Below are positions 55,389 to 64,000 of a stretch of DNA of 64,000 nucleotides, piece after piece; positions within the stretch are counted from its first letter, which is position 1; the number at the start of each line of letters is the position of its first letter. The stretch is from Erythrobacter mangrovi (lineage in GTDB: Bacteria; Pseudomonadota; Alphaproteobacteria; Sphingomonadales; Sphingomonadaceae): assembly GCF_013260645.1 (NCBI RefSeq), contig NZ_CP053921.1, positions 992,001 through 1,056,000 on the forward strand, read 5' to 3'. The notes beneath the pieces were generated by a model. The model made no database searches. It worked only from the letters and a program-made list of their open reading frames with translations, and was not told where the DNA came from. The translations under genes and the position numbers were made by a program.

Positions 55389-56855
55389 TCAGCCGAACAA
55401 ATCGTCCTGGCGCGGCGGTGTTCCGGTCGAGCGGGGCCTGCGCGGGGCGGCAGGCGGCGGAGTACTACCGGTTGAAACCGCAAGATCGCCGTCGCGGAAC
55501 TTGAGCGTAAGCGCCGGCTCCTTCGCCGCATCGGCCTTGTCCGTCAGCGTTCGCCCATCGGGCGCAACCACCCGAACATATCCGCGCTCAAGCGGCCGGT
55601 CGGGATGGAGTGTATCTGCCAGCCGCGCCAATGCGGCGAGCCGCTCGCGACGTTCCGCCAGCGGCCGCTCCACAAGGGCTGGAATGAGCCTTTGCCCCGC
55701 CAATGCCCGCGTCGCATCACGCAGACCGCGCTCGAGTACGGAGGGCGAGAGGCGTAGCTGGCCGAGCCGCTCGCGTCCCTGCGCCGCGCGGTCCATCAAC
55801 CCGCGCCTGAGTCGTTCGGCAGCCTCGTCGAGCGCCTGGGCGGGCGGCTGGAGCAGCGCCTCGGGCGCGGGCAGGCGTTGCACGCGCGCCTCCAGCCGCT
55901 CGCGCCCGAGCTGCACCGGGCGCAGGATCGCCCGCTCCTTGCGCGCCCCGAAATCCTTGAGCGTGGCGACGAGCTCGGCGCGCACGGGCACCGCCATCTC
56001 CGCCGCAGCGGTCGGCGTCGGGGCGCGACGGTCGGCGGCGAAATCGGCCAGGGTTGTGTCGGTCTCGTGCCCCACCGCGCTGATCGTGGGGATCGAGCAC
56101 TCGGCGATCGCACGCACGACGACTTCCTCGTTGAAGCTCCACAAATCCTCGATCGAACCGCCGCCCCGTGCGACTATGACGAGGTCGGGCCGGTCGGGGT
56201 GCCCCGCAGGCAGCGCGGAAAAGCCCCGCACCGCGCCCGCCACTTGCTCTGCCGCGCCTTGTCCCTGCACCAGCACCGGCCAGACGATCACCCGGCTGGG
56301 AAAGCGGTCGGCAAGGCGATGGAGGATATCGCGAATCACCGCACCGGTGGGTGATGTGACCACGCCGATGGTGCGCGGCAGGTAAGGCGGCGGGCGCTTG
56401 CGTTCGGGGGAGAACAGCCCCTCCGCCGCCAGTCGCGCCTTGGTCTTCTCGAGCAGCGCCAGCAGCGCGCCTTCGCCTGCCAGCTCCATCCGATCGATAA
56501 CGATCTGGTACTTCGAGCGCCCCGGATAGGTCGTCAGCTTGCCTGTCGCGACCACCTCAAGCCCGTCTTCTGGCCGGAAAGGCAGGCGCTCGGCATTGCC
56601 GCGCCACATGACGCCGTCGAGCACTGCGCCCTCATCCTTCAATGCACAGTAGAAATGGCCCGAAGCTGCGCGTTTGACACCCGAGAGCTCGCCACGCAGT
56701 CGGACGAAGCCGAAACGCTCCTCGACCGTACGCTTGAGCATTTGGGAGATTTCGCTGATCGTTAGCGGCGCGGCGTTGTCCCCGGCGCGGCCCTTCGCTA
56801 CCAGCCCCTCACCGTCATCAATATCGTCATCGTAAGGGGTGGGAACGTCGGCCAT
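55389..56855 (-). CDS. xseA: exodeoxyribonuclease VII large subunit
   Basis: A 488-residue subunit starting at ATG 56855 ([11 protein letters not shown]). It has an N-terminal OB-fold ([48 protein letters not shown]), then [41 protein letters not shown] and [28 protein letters not shown], and a long coiled-coil. It degrades single-stranded DNA together with XseB, which is not in the window. The start codon overlaps that of purD on the other strand. Confidence 0.96.
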   Translation of the reverse strand: MADVPTPYDDDIDDGEGLVAKGRAGDNAAPLTISEISQMLKRTVEERFGFVRLRGELSGVKRAASGHFYCALKDEGAVLDGVMWRGNAERLPFRPEDGLEVVATGKLTTYPGRSKYQIVIDRMELAGEGALLALLEKTKARLAAEGLFSPERKRPPPYLPRTIGVVTSPTGAVIRDILHRLADRFPSRVIVWPVLVQGQGAAEQVAGAVRGFSALPAGHPDRPDLVIVARGGGSIEDLWSFNEEVVVRAIAECSIPTISAVGHETDTTLADFAADRRAPTPTAAAEMAVPVRAELVATLKDFGARKERAILRPVQLGRERLEARVQRLPAPEALLQPPAQALDEAAERLRRGLMDRAAQGRERLGQLRLSPSVLERGLRDATRALAGQRLIPALVERPLAERRERLAALARLADTLHPDRPLERGYVRVVAPDGRTLTDKADAAKEPALTLKFRDGDLAVSTGSTPPPAAPRRPRSTGTPPRQDDLFG

Positions 56856-58128
56856 GAATATCCTTCTGCTCGGCAGCGGCGGGCGCGAACATGCGCTGGC
56901 ATGGAAACTGGCGCAATCACCACTGTGCGACAAGCTGTGGGCGGCCCCTGGCAATCCCGGCATCGCGCAGGAAGCGGAGTGCATCGGGCTCGATGCAACC
57001 GACCACGCGGCGGTCATCGAATTCTGCCGCGCCCAATCGATCGACCTCGTGGTTATCGGCCCTGAGGCACCGCTGGTCGACGGATTGGCCGATTCGCTTC
57101 GCGCTGCGGGACTGGATACCTTCGGGCCGTCGAAGCAGGCTGCGCAGCTCGAAGGCAGCAAGGGCTTCACCAAGGAGCTGTGCAAGCGCGCGAATATCCC
57201 GACGGCGCGCTACGAACGCTGCACCTCGCTCGAGCAGGCCTGGGGCAAGCTCAAGCGCTTCGACCCGCCTTTCGTGCTCAAGGCCGACGGCCTGGCAGCG
57301 GGCAAGGGCGTAGTGATCGCCGAAACCCGCGAGGAGGCGCAGGAGGCCCTGAACGACATGTTCGGGGGCCAGTTCGGCAGCGCCGGCAGCGAGGTGGTAA
57401 TCGAACAATTCCTGGTCGGCGAGGAAGCGAGCTTCTTCGCGCTGACCGACGGCAGCTCGATCGTCCCCATCGGCACCGCGCAGGACCACAAGCGCGTGGG
57501 AGAAGGCGATACCGGTCCCAACACCGGGGGCATGGGTGCCTATTCCCCCGCACCGGTGCTCAGCGAGGCGCTCCAGGCGCGAGTCATGCGCGAAATCGTG
57601 GAGCCGACCGTGCGCACGATGCGCGAGGAGGGCATGCCCTATTCGGGTGTCCTCTACGCCGGGTTGATGCTGACCAAGGACGGCCCGCAACTGATCGAGT
57701 ACAACGCGCGCTTCGGCGATCCCGAATGCCAGGTGCTGATGATGCGGCTCGAAAGCGACCTCGTCGAGTTGATGCTCGCCTGTGCGCAGGGGCGGTTGGA
57801 CGAGATTGCTCCGCCCAAGCTCGCCGATGAGTTCGCGCTGACCGTGGTCATGGCGGCAGAAGGATATCCCGGCACGCCGAAAAAGGGTGGCGCGATCGAT
57901 CTTGGCGATGCCGAGGCTGCGGGCGCCAAGGTTTTCCACGCAGGCACCGCCCTGGGCGACGGGAAGCTGGTCGCCAGCGGCGGGCGCGTCCTCAACGTCA
58001 CAGCCAAGGGCGCCAGCGCGACCGAGGCGCAGCGCAAGGCCTATACCGCGGTCGACGCGATTACCTTCCCCGAAGGCTTCTGCCGCCGCGATATCGGCCA
58101 GCGCGAAGTTCGGCGGGAGCGGGGGTAG
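56854..58128 (+). CDS. purD: phosphoribosylamine-glycine ligase
   Basis: A 424-residue ATP-grasp enzyme of purine synthesis, joining glycine to phosphoribosylamine. Landmarks are [69 protein letters not shown] and [18 protein letters not shown] start at ATG 56854, which shares the CATG of the divergent xseA start. An in-frame GTG at 56839 lies inside xseA and is less likely. Confidence 0.96.
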   Translation: MNILLLGSGGREHALAWKLAQSPLCDKLWAAPGNPGIAQEAECIGLDATDHAAVIEFCRAQSIDLVVIGPEAPLVDGLADSLRAAGLDTFGPSKQAAQLEGSKGFTKELCKRANIPTARYERCTSLEQAWGKLKRFDPPFVLKADGLAAGKGVVIAETREEAQEALNDMFGGQFGSAGSEVVIEQFLVGEEASFFALTDGSSIVPIGTAQDHKRVGEGDTGPNTGGMGAYSPAPVLSEALQARVMREIVEPTVRTMREEGMPYSGVLYAGLMLTKDGPQLIEYNARFGDPECQVLMMRLESDLVELMLACAQGRLDEIAPPKLADEFALTVVMAAEGYPGTPKKGGAIDLGDAEAAGAKVFHAGTALGDGKLVASGGRVLNVTAKGASATEAQRKAYTAVDAITFPEGFCRRDIGQREVRRERG

Positions 58129-58198
58129 CAACAAATCGTAAGATGCTCGACTTTAAATTAAGGTAGTTTAGAGTTATATCTGTGACACAGAGCGCTCT

Positions 58199-59110
58199 AT
58201 GCTTGGCTCTACCAAATCCTTCCTGGCAGCAATTTTCGTCATCCTACTTCAGTTATTCCCCCTGACGGGGGTATTCCTGATGATTTTTCTGGCCATGACT
58301 TGGTCGATAATACTCGTGAATCTAGGCTTCATTCTCCTGATCAAGGAAGTCTGGGAAGGGCGAGCACCGCGATGGGCCTCCGCCTTCCCCATGCTTTGGT
58401 TCGGCGGATACATGATCGCCGCCATCTATAGCCACTACGAGGCGAGCCGGCTTGTCGAGCAGGTCGACACCGAGAATGCTTCGCAACGCTTTGCCTTCGA
58501 TGCTGAACGTATGGACGCGGTGTTCCTGCGCGGGGAGGACTATCAGGTTCGCGAACTGGTCCGTGACTACGACTTACCACGGGCATTCATTTCCTACGAG
58601 CGGCCCCACGGTGTCTTGGAAACCCACGCAAACTGGATGGAGGATCATAGCTGCCCTCCGACCGGACGTTGGGACTCTAGACGCCCCGATCCATGGAGCA
58701 ACACCTCCCAATCATTCACGAGTGTATACGCCCACTCAACAGATCCGAGCTCGCCTCGCAGAACGATCCCGGGCCTGTGCCTCTACTCCGGGAAGCGTGA
58801 GCCGACCCGGAGGATCATGCAGATCGAGGTAGCCAGACAGGTCGAAACCAAGGGCATCGTCAACACAGAGACCCAAACCTTGTCGATTACGTCCCCTGAC
58901 GGATCGCGAGGTGAGTTGCATTCTCTGAGGGTCAAACCACTTCGTTGGTTGCCGATGCCGATCGCCGGTTGCGGGTTGGTTAGCAGCGTCTCGAAATGGG
59001 AATGTGTGTTCGACTTTCTGCGCAAAAAAACCATCGATAGCGAAGACTACAACAGGCCACCGATGCTGGTTATAGCTCGGGCCCTAGGGCTAAATGAACG
59101 ACAGTTCTAG
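58199..59110 (+). CDS. hypothetical membrane protein, atypical composition
   Basis: A 303-residue protein. Three hydrophobic helices occupy residues about 5-80 (FLAAIFVILLQLFPLTGVFL, AMTWSIILVNLGFILLI, FPMLWFGGYMIAAIYS), followed by a 220-residue hydrophilic part with a few cysteines. I recognise no family. The upstream 70 bp are AT-rich (AAATTAAGG, TAGTTTAGAG) and the first 100 codons use more AT-ending codons than the neighbours, which may indicate transfer. No strong ribosome site precedes ATG 58199. Confidence 0.6.
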   Translation: MLGSTKSFLAAIFVILLQLFPLTGVFLMIFLAMTWSIILVNLGFILLIKEVWEGRAPRWASAFPMLWFGGYMIAAIYSHYEASRLVEQVDTENASQRFAFDAERMDAVFLRGEDYQVRELVRDYDLPRAFISYERPHGVLETHANWMEDHSCPPTGRWDSRRPDPWSNTSQSFTSVYAHSTDPSSPRRTIPGLCLYSGKREPTRRIMQIEVARQVETKGIVNTETQTLSITSPDGSRGELHSLRVKPLRWLPMPIAGCGLVSSVSKWECVFDFLRKKTIDSEDYNRPPMLVIARALGLNERQF

Positions 59111-59151
59111 GAGCCTGCGCGTAAGTATCCTTCTCGCCACCTCGACCCCTG

Positions 59152-59223
59152 AGCCGGGATTCCGTCCGCTTGAAACCCGGCACAACACCGCAAGGAGAAG
59201 CTGCGCCCCGGATCGAATCCGGG
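59152..59223. repeat. intergenic inverted repeats before the adenosine kinase end
   Basis: GCCGGG (59152-59157) and CCCGGC (59176-59181) can pair, and CCCGGAT-CGA-ATCCGGG (59207-59223) is a perfect 7-bp stem. The second resembles the short CCGGAT-type intergenic repeats common in sphingomonad genomes. On the minus strand it lies 12 bp past the kinase stop, so it may also act in 3' end formation. Confidence 0.5.
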
Positions 59224-59234
59224 ACGTGTAAGGA

Positions 59235-60230
59235 TCAACCCAACTTCTCCACGACCAGCGCCTTCAAGTCGACCTCGCTGCGCGCACCGTAGTGGCTGAT
59301 GATCTCCGCCGCGCAGATCGCACCCATACGCAAGCAGCGCTCGAGGGTTTCGCCACGCGCATGGCCGGTGAGGAAGCCGGCAGCGAAGAGGTCGCCCGCG
59401 CCAGTCGTATCGACCACCTTCTCGACCGGTTCGGCTTCCACTTCGGCCCGTTCGCCACAGGCGATCGCGATGGCGCCCTTGGCGCTGCGCGTCGCGACGA
59501 GAACCGGGACCTTGCCCGCGACTGCCGCAACGCCCGCCTCGAAGTCGCTCTCGCCAGTCAGCGAGGCGAGTTCGTGTTCATTGACGAAGAGGATATCAAT
59601 CTGCCCTTCTTCGATCAGCGCGCGGAAATCGTCGCCATGGCGATCGATCACGAAGCTTTCGCTGGAAGTGAAGGCAACCTTGCGTCCGGCAGCCCGCGCC
59701 ACTTCGATCGCCCGGCGCATGGCGCTGCGTGGCTCCTCGGGATCCCACAGATAGCCTTCGAGGTAGAGGATGCTGGCGCTCGCGATCAGTTCATCATCCA
59801 GTGCGGCCGGCGGCAGGAACTGACTGGCGCCGAGAAATGTGTTCATCGTGCGTTCGCCGTCGGGGGTGACGAAGATCAGGCAGCGCGCCGTGGAAGGCTG
59901 GCCTTCGCGGGCGGGCGTGTCGAAGTCGATCCCGACAGCGCGGATATCGTGGCTGAACACATCGCCCAACTGGTCCTTGGCCACCTGGCCCACAAAGGCG
60001 CATTGCGCACCAAGGGCCGACATGCCGGCGAGTGTGTTGGCCGCCGAACCGCCCGAAATTTCCCGAGCCGGACCCATCGCTTCATAGAGTCTGCGGGCGC
60101 CGTCCTCGTCGACAAGCGTCATCCCGCCCTTGGCGAGGCCGAGTTCCTCGATCAAATCGTCTGTACAGGGGGACATCACGTCGACGATTGCGTTGCCGAT
60201 GGCGATGACGTCGTAGCGGGGTTCGGTCAT
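59235..60230 (-). CDS. adenosine kinase (PfkB family)
   Basis: A 331-residue sugar/nucleoside kinase. GNAIVDVMSP opens the fold, GGSAANTLAGMSALGA is the substrate loop near residues 59-74, and the C-terminal VDTTGAGDLFAAGFLTGHARG is the PfkB ATP/anion-hole signature with the catalytic Asp. The FVTPDGERTMNTFLGAS segment is typical of bacterial adenosine kinase-type members. It would recycle adenosine to AMP. It is divergent from the EI24 gene. Confidence 0.92.
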   Translation of the reverse strand: MTEPRYDVIAIGNAIVDVMSPCTDDLIEELGLAKGGMTLVDEDGARRLYEAMGPAREISGGSAANTLAGMSALGAQCAFVGQVAKDQLGDVFSHDIRAVGIDFDTPAREGQPSTARCLIFVTPDGERTMNTFLGASQFLPPAALDDELIASASILYLEGYLWDPEEPRSAMRRAIEVARAAGRKVAFTSSESFVIDRHGDDFRALIEEGQIDILFVNEHELASLTGESDFEAGVAAVAGKVPVLVATRSAKGAIAIACGERAEVEAEPVEKVVDTTGAGDLFAAGFLTGHARGETLERCLRMGAICAAEIISHYGARSEVDLKALVVEKLG

Positions 60231-60344
60231 GGGTACTCCAGGGAGGGGGGATTCTCGGTGTGTCGGGCGCCGTTACCCGTTCAACGAGTGTTGGCCAAGG
60301 GCGGCGTTGACTTGGCCCATCGGCCCGCGCAAGGCCCGCCGCCT

Positions 60345-61052
60345 ATGATGACGCTTTTCCGCGCCCTCGGCCTTGCCATCGGCCAGCTTGGCGATCCGGC
60401 GATCCTGCGGGTGCTCGGGAAGAGCATGGCAGTGACCGCGGCGATCTTCGTCATTGCAGGAGCTATCCTATGGTGGGGCCTCAATGCCGCCATCGGCGCT
60501 TGGCTGACCACGGCATTGCCGGATGACTACGGTACCGCCGCTGCAGGGATCGTTGCCCTTGCGATAGCGCTGGTGGGCGGTTGGCTGCTGTTCCGTTTCG
60601 TCGCGCTGGCGGTGCTGCAATTCTTCGCCGACGAGGTAGTCCGCGCGGTCGAACAGCGCCACTATCCGCTGCACGCTGCCAATGCTCGTGAACTGCCCTT
60701 CGCCGAGGAGTTCTCGAACAGCTTCCGGGCGACCGGGCGCGCCTTGCTCGTCAACCTCCTCGTGCTGCCGGTGGCGCTGGCGCTGCTCATCACCGGGGTC
60801 GGGACAGCCCTGGTGTTCTGGGCGGCCAACGCCTTCCTGCTTGGGCGCGAGTTGCAGGACATGGTGTGGTTGCGCCATCGCCAGGGCGCCGGTGAGATCG
60901 CGCCGATCGGCGGTCCGACCCGTTTTGCGCTTGGGGGGATCGTTGCCGCGCTGCTGGCGGTACCGTTGGTCAATCTCCTGGCGCCCATTATCGGGGCAGC
61001 CAGCGCAACACACCTTGTGCATCGCGCCAAGAGGGAGCCGATCGATGCGTAG
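60345..61052 (+). CDS. EI24 domain-containing membrane protein (CysZ-like)
   Basis: A 235-residue protein with four to five hydrophobic helices (VTAAIFVIAGAILWWG, GIVALAIALVGGWLLF, LVNLLVLPVALALLITGVG, GGIVAALLAVPLVNLLAP). AILRVLGKS and the ELPFAEEF loop fit the EI24/CysZ family, whose founder imports sulfate. The function here is unproven. I start at ATG 60345. A much longer in-frame reading upstream runs through the kinase gene and is rejected. It overlaps the lipoprotein gene by 8 bp. Confidence 0.87.
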   Translation: MMTLFRALGLAIGQLGDPAILRVLGKSMAVTAAIFVIAGAILWWGLNAAIGAWLTTALPDDYGTAAAGIVALAIALVGGWLLFRFVALAVLQFFADEVVRAVEQRHYPLHAANARELPFAEEFSNSFRATGRALLVNLLVLPVALALLITGVGTALVFWAANAFLLGRELQDMVWLRHRQGAGEIAPIGGPTRFALGGIVAALLAVPLVNLLAPIIGAASATHLVHRAKREPIDA

Positions 61053-61476
61053 CGCAATCGTGCTGGTGCTGCCGCTACTGGCTGCCTGCGTAACCTCACC
61101 CATTCCCGCGCCCACTCGCCCGCCGCCGCAAGGTTCCGTGGGGCGGCCAGCAACCCCGCCGCCACAGGTGGTCCGCCCGGCCCCATCGAGCGGAGCCTTC
61201 CGCGCCCCGCGGGTCATGGCAATGCCCGGGCTCGAAGGAGTGATCGGAAAGAATGAGACCGCACTCGCCAATATCTTCGGGCCCCCGCGGTTGTCGGTGA
61301 AAGAGGGCGATGCACGCAAGCTTCAGTTCGCGGGCGAGGCCTGCGTGCTCGACGTCTTCCTCTACCCCCTGGCACCCAAGGCTGAACCCAGCGCGACCTA
61401 TGTCGATGCCCGACGGGCCAGCGATGGGCTCGATGTTGATCGGGCGGCCTGCGTTGCCGCGCTGCGACGGCGTTAG
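61045..61476 (+). CDS. hypothetical lipoprotein
   Basis: A 143-residue protein. The lipobox LLAAC puts the lipid at C15. A proline-rich linker (PIPAPTRPPPQ, ATPPPQVVRPAPS) is followed by a C-terminal domain with GVIGKNETALANIFGPPRLSV and ACVLDVFLYPLA. This GxNExxLxxxFGxP pattern is seen in small envelope lipoproteins, but no function is known. It overlaps the EI24 gene by 8 bp. Confidence 0.75.
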   Translation: MRSAIVLVLPLLAACVTSPIPAPTRPPPQGSVGRPATPPPQVVRPAPSSGAFRAPRVMAMPGLEGVIGKNETALANIFGPPRLSVKEGDARKLQFAGEACVLDVFLYPLAPKAEPSATYVDARRASDGLDVDRAACVAALRRR

Positions 61477-61535
61477 GGCGCTCTTAAGCTTGCTGTTCTA
61501 CGCCTTTCCGACCTACAATTCGGGACTTGGCGACA

Positions 61536-62465
61536 ATGAGCGTGCATTTCAGCGAGCTGGCGAAGAAAGTCGGCGCAGACGGCGTAATAACGAGCGACGA
61601 AGTACTTGCATTGCGGCGTGAGGCGTGGCCGGACGGGCACATTTCGCAGAGCGAAGCTGAAGCGATCTTCGCGCTCAACGATACCATTCTGTCGAAGACG
61701 ACCGAATGGGTCGATTTCTTCGTCGAGGCCCTGGTCGAATATGTTGTCAACCAGCGTGCGCCGAAAGGGTTCGTCGATGCCGAGAATGCGAACTGGCTGA
61801 TGGGCCAGATCGACTCCGATGGCCTGCTTTGTTCGATGGCCGAACTTGAACTGCTGGTCCGCGTATTCGAACGCGCCCAGAACGTGCCGGTCGCGCTCAA
61901 GGATTATGCACTGCACCAGGTCGAACGTGCTGTGCTCGAAGGCGTCGGACCCACGCGCGATGGCGGTGCGCTCGAGGCTGGCAATGTGAACGCCACCGAG
62001 GCTAGGCTACTGCGTCGCGCCATCTTTGCGCCAGCGAGCGAGCGGCCGGCCGCAGTCGGGCGCAACGAGGCCGAAATGCTGTTTCGCCTGAAGGATGCAA
62101 CTCTAGGCGCCGACAATGCTCCCGAATGGAAGCAGCTGTTCGTGCAGGGCATTGCCAATTACCTGCAGGGTTACAGCGATCCCGATGCGCAGATCAGCCG
62201 CGAGCGCGCGCAGGAATTGCAGACCTTCATGAACGACACGTCGGTCAGCTTCGGCCGCTTCCTTGGCCGGATGGCTAAGGGTTCACCTAATACGTTTGGC
62301 GTGGTGTTCGGGCGCAAAGACTCGGGTACCACACGCGAAGCTGAGGTCGCGGCAGCGCATGAGGTTACGCATTCGGAACGCGAATGGCTCGACGCGCAGA
62401 TTGAGGCAGATGGCCAGGTTGACGAGTTCGAACTGGCGCTACTGGATTTCCTTGCCGAGGAATAA
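61536..62465 (+). CDS. hypothetical protein with an internal duplication
   Basis: A 309-residue acidic protein without signal peptide, starting at ATG 61536. The same layout occurs twice. First: E-VLALRREAWPDGHIS, EAEAIFALND, EWVDFFVEALVEYV and NWLMGQIDSDG. Second: EARLLRRAIFAP, EAEMLFRLKD, EWKQLFVQGIANYL and EWLDAQIEADG. Each unit is about 150 residues. The IDSDG/IEADG turns resemble EF-hand-like loops, but I cannot claim calcium binding. No family is recognised. Confidence 0.65.
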   Translation: MSVHFSELAKKVGADGVITSDEVLALRREAWPDGHISQSEAEAIFALNDTILSKTTEWVDFFVEALVEYVVNQRAPKGFVDAENANWLMGQIDSDGLLCSMAELELLVRVFERAQNVPVALKDYALHQVERAVLEGVGPTRDGGALEAGNVNATEARLLRRAIFAPASERPAAVGRNEAEMLFRLKDATLGADNAPEWKQLFVQGIANYLQGYSDPDAQISRERAQELQTFMNDTSVSFGRFLGRMAKGSPNTFGVVFGRKDSGTTREAEVAAAHEVTHSEREWLDAQIEADGQVDEFELALLDFLAEE

Positions 62466-62483
62466 GTCAGAGCAGCGACGCGC

Positions 62484-62843
62484 TCAGACCATAAAGGATT
62501 CGCCGCAACCGCATGCGCCCTTGGCGTTGGGGTTGTCGAATACGAAGCCGGCGGTGAAATCGTCTTCGACCCAGTCCATCGTGCTGCCGACAAGATAGAG
62601 CACGCTGGCACCGTCGATGTAGAAGGTGCCTCCCGGTGTCTCGATCTTCTCGTCGAACTTGGCTTCCTCGCTGACGTAATCGACCGAATAGGCGAGGCCC
62701 GAACAGCCGCGACGCGGGGTCGACAGCTTCACACCGATCGCGTCTGCCGGGGATTTGGCCATCAGCTCGGCAACGCGAGCCTCGGCACGCTCCGTCAGGA
62801 TGACGGCCGCCGGAATTGGACGCCTGGTCTTCGTTTCGGTCAT
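62484..62843 (-). CDS. A-type iron-sulfur carrier (IscA/ErpA/SufA family)
   Basis: A 119-residue protein. The three cluster cysteines are in RRGCSGLAY near residue 47 and the C-terminal ACGCGESF. The core LTERAEARVAELM, FYIDGASVLYLVGSTMDWVEDD and GFVFDNPNAKG is complete. It delivers Fe-S clusters to client proteins. It is last in the sufS-sufT-GNAT-A-type unit and overlaps the GNAT gene by ATGA. Which named subtype it is cannot be told from sequence. Confidence 0.93.
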   Translation of the reverse strand: MTETKTRRPIPAAVILTERAEARVAELMAKSPADAIGVKLSTPRRGCSGLAYSVDYVSEEAKFDEKIETPGGTFYIDGASVLYLVGSTMDWVEDDFTAGFVFDNPNAKGACGCGESFMV

Positions 62844-63340
62844 GTCAGCTTCTTCTGCCAGAACAATGCATGGCCCTGTTCAGGGTCGAGCGCGTAGTCG
62901 TCAAACCCGCACGAGCGATAGAGGCCCTTGGCGGTTTCGTTGCCGCTGAGCACCTCCAATGTGATCTTGCAGGCGCCGCGCTTCAAGGTTTCGGTCTCGA
63001 CCGCTTGCATCAAGGCGCGGCCGATGCCCGCCCCGCGATGGACGGGCAACACCACCATGTCATGGATATTCACCAGCGGCGCGGCCGCGAAGGTCGAGAA
63101 TCCGGTGAAGCAGTTGGCCAGGCCGACCGGCTCCCCATCGAGCCGGGCGATGAGGGTGAAGGCACCGGGCGCCGCGGCCAGTCCGGTGACCAATCCGGCG
63201 CGTGTATGCTCGGGCAGCGGTTCTCCGCCTCCCATCGGGTCGCGGGCATAGGCATCGAGCAGCGCGACGATGGTCGCACCGTCCAAAGGGTCGGAGTAAT
63301 CGGCCAGCGAAACCGTGAGCGAAGGCGCGAGAAGGTTCAT
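62840..63340 (-). CDS. GNAT family N-acetyltransferase
   Basis: A 166-residue acetyltransferase. HDMVVLPVHRGAGIGRALMQAVE (residues about 96-118) has the R-x-x-G-x-G/A acetyl-CoA motif, and NETAKGLYRSCGFDDY is the C-terminal GNAT segment. The substrate is unknown. Overlaps of 4 bp on both sides tie it to the Fe-S assembly genes. Confidence 0.9.
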   Translation of the reverse strand: MNLLAPSLTVSLADYSDPLDGATIVALLDAYARDPMGGGEPLPEHTRAGLVTGLAAAPGAFTLIARLDGEPVGLANCFTGFSTFAAAPLVNIHDMVVLPVHRGAGIGRALMQAVETETLKRGACKITLEVLSGNETAKGLYRSCGFDDYALDPEQGHALFWQKKLT

Positions 63341-63837
63341 AGCATTCCCAGTTCGAGGCGGGCCTCATCGGTCATCTTGTCCGGGCCCCATGGCGGGTCC
63401 CAGACCAGATTGACCTCTGCATCACGCACGCCGGGCACGCTCGCCGCGCGCAACTCGACTTCGCCCGGCATGCTCTCGGCGACCGGACAGTGCGGTGTGG
63501 TCAGTGTCATGGTGATCGACACGTCTGCGTCGGCGGTCACCTCGACCCCGTAGATCAGCCCGAGATCGTAAATGTTCACCGGGATTTCCGGATCGTAGAT
63601 CTCCTTGAGCGCCGCGACCACGGCTTCATACAGTTCGCCCCCGGGAACGCCTGCAGGCAGGTTCTCCGGCTTCTTTTGCAGGAAACCCTCGAGGTAGTCG
63701 CGCTTGCGCTCCATCGTCTCGCGCGGCGTCTCTTTGGGGTCGACCGCATCTTCGACACGGGCGCGCGGCGGCTTGGCCGCCACTGCATCTTCCGCGGCGA
63801 CGGTGGTGAAATCCTTGCTGTCCATATCCTCGCTCAT
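63337..63837 (-). CDS. sufT: SUF system Fe-S assembly protein SufT (DUF59/MIP18 family)
   Basis: A 166-residue protein starting at ATG 63837, which overlaps the sufS stop (ATGA). The DUF59 domain has EIYDPEIPVNIYDLGLIYGVEV, TLTTPHCPVAESMPGEV with the conserved Cys, and the closing VNLVWDPPWGPDKMTDEARLELGML. SufT helps insert Fe-S clusters. It lies in one unit with sufS and the A-type carrier. Confidence 0.92.
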   Translation of the reverse strand: MSEDMDSKDFTTVAAEDAVAAKPPRARVEDAVDPKETPRETMERKRDYLEGFLQKKPENLPAGVPGGELYEAVVAALKEIYDPEIPVNIYDLGLIYGVEVTADADVSITMTLTTPHCPVAESMPGEVELRAASVPGVRDAEVNLVWDPPWGPDKMTDEARLELGML

Positions 63838-64000
63838 CCGAAGATCCTCTGGGTACGTTCGATGCCGCGCAGCAGTGCGGCGATATCGCTTTCGTCCGAA
63901 TAGAGCCCGAAACTGGCCCGGGCAGTGGCGGGGACGCCGAGATGGTCCATCAGCGGCTGCGCGCAATGGTGCCCTGCGCGGATCGCCACATTCTCTTCGT
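63834..64000 (-). CDS. sufS: cysteine desulfurase SufS, 3' end only
   Basis: The frame encodes the last 55 residues of a class-V aminotransferase. VAIRAGHHCAQPLMDHLGV contains the persulfide cysteine, followed by ARASFGLYSDESDIAALLRGI, the typical SufS/CsdA ending. It supplies sulfur for Fe-S cluster building. The gene continues beyond the right edge. Confidence 0.93.
   Translation of the reverse strand, partial: EENVAIRAGHHCAQPLMDHLGVPATARASFGLYSDESDIAALLRGIERTQRIFG

Noticed and set aside
59292..60344. Long N-terminal extension of the EI24 gene through the adenosine kinase gene
   Set aside because: The extension is the antisense of the kinase. The EI24 membrane domain starts cleanly at 60345.

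Overview
The window is high-GC bacterial chromosome that reads like an alphaproteobacterium of the Sphingomonadales, most likely Erythrobacteraceae (Erythrobacter/Altererythrobacter type). The clues are the very long NAD-glutamate dehydrogenase, a CYP153 P450, MmcB with a GTTC-N7-GTTC SOS box, a DUF2093 protein, a PAS_5 protein and the SufS/SufT/A-type Fe-S gene order. The placement rests on gene content and style, not on a search. Genes are densely packed with many 4-bp ATGA/GTGA overlaps. I see no transposase, integrase, phage gene or CRISPR array, and no gap over about 300 bp lacks a feature.

Layout. 1-3650: 3' end of an M48 protease, then an alpha/beta hydrolase, a TPR protein and a luciferase-like oxidoreductase, the last three overlapping. 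3786-15142: GDH with a strong terminator, a ferredoxin-reductase-like flavoprotein, QueG (minus), a NatAB-type ABC pair, CYP153 and an exported MsrB. 15199-22796: PilZ protein, tRNA-Leu, IHF beta, a GntR/YtrA regulator, then a POT peptide transporter, two overlapping amidohydrolases (the second without its metal ligands), an FKBP isomerase and an NnrU protein. 22832-32068: crotonase, an HxlR regulator divergent from a PaaI thioesterase with twin operators between them, dxs, a Zur-like regulator, msrA with a small upstream ORF, purH, a heparinase-family protein and rpe.

32186-36216 is the most unusual part. It is a compact RiPP-type locus: a PqqD/RRE protein, a 45-residue precursor with a lasso-type leader, a lasso-cyclase-like asparagine synthetase homologue and an ABC exporter. 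No B2 leader peptidase is visible in the window, and the predicted core has no Asp or Glu for a lasso macrolactam ring. The product is therefore unlikely to be an ordinary lasso peptide.

36345-49218: DUF2141 protein, a putative Tam41-like CDP-DAG synthase overlapping a diacylglycerol-kinase-like gene, tRNA-Arg, SOS-boxed mmcB, a fatty acid hydroxylase coupled to a second DUF2141 gene, a large acidic PAS_5 protein behind a CtrA-like palindrome, hydrolase, M48-TPR protease, DsbA-like protein, an HD-type putative diiron oxygenase and a LytS/LytTR two-component pair. 49273-64000: single-domain globin divergent from nsrR with two NsrR-type boxes, nadC, RNase T2, tadA, rpmB, a phytase-like esterase, M23 peptidase, DUF2093, xseA divergent from purD with overlapping start codons, an atypical AT-richer membrane protein, adenosine kinase, EI24 protein, a lipoprotein, an internally duplicated protein, and an Fe-S operon (sufS partial, sufT, GNAT, A-type carrier).
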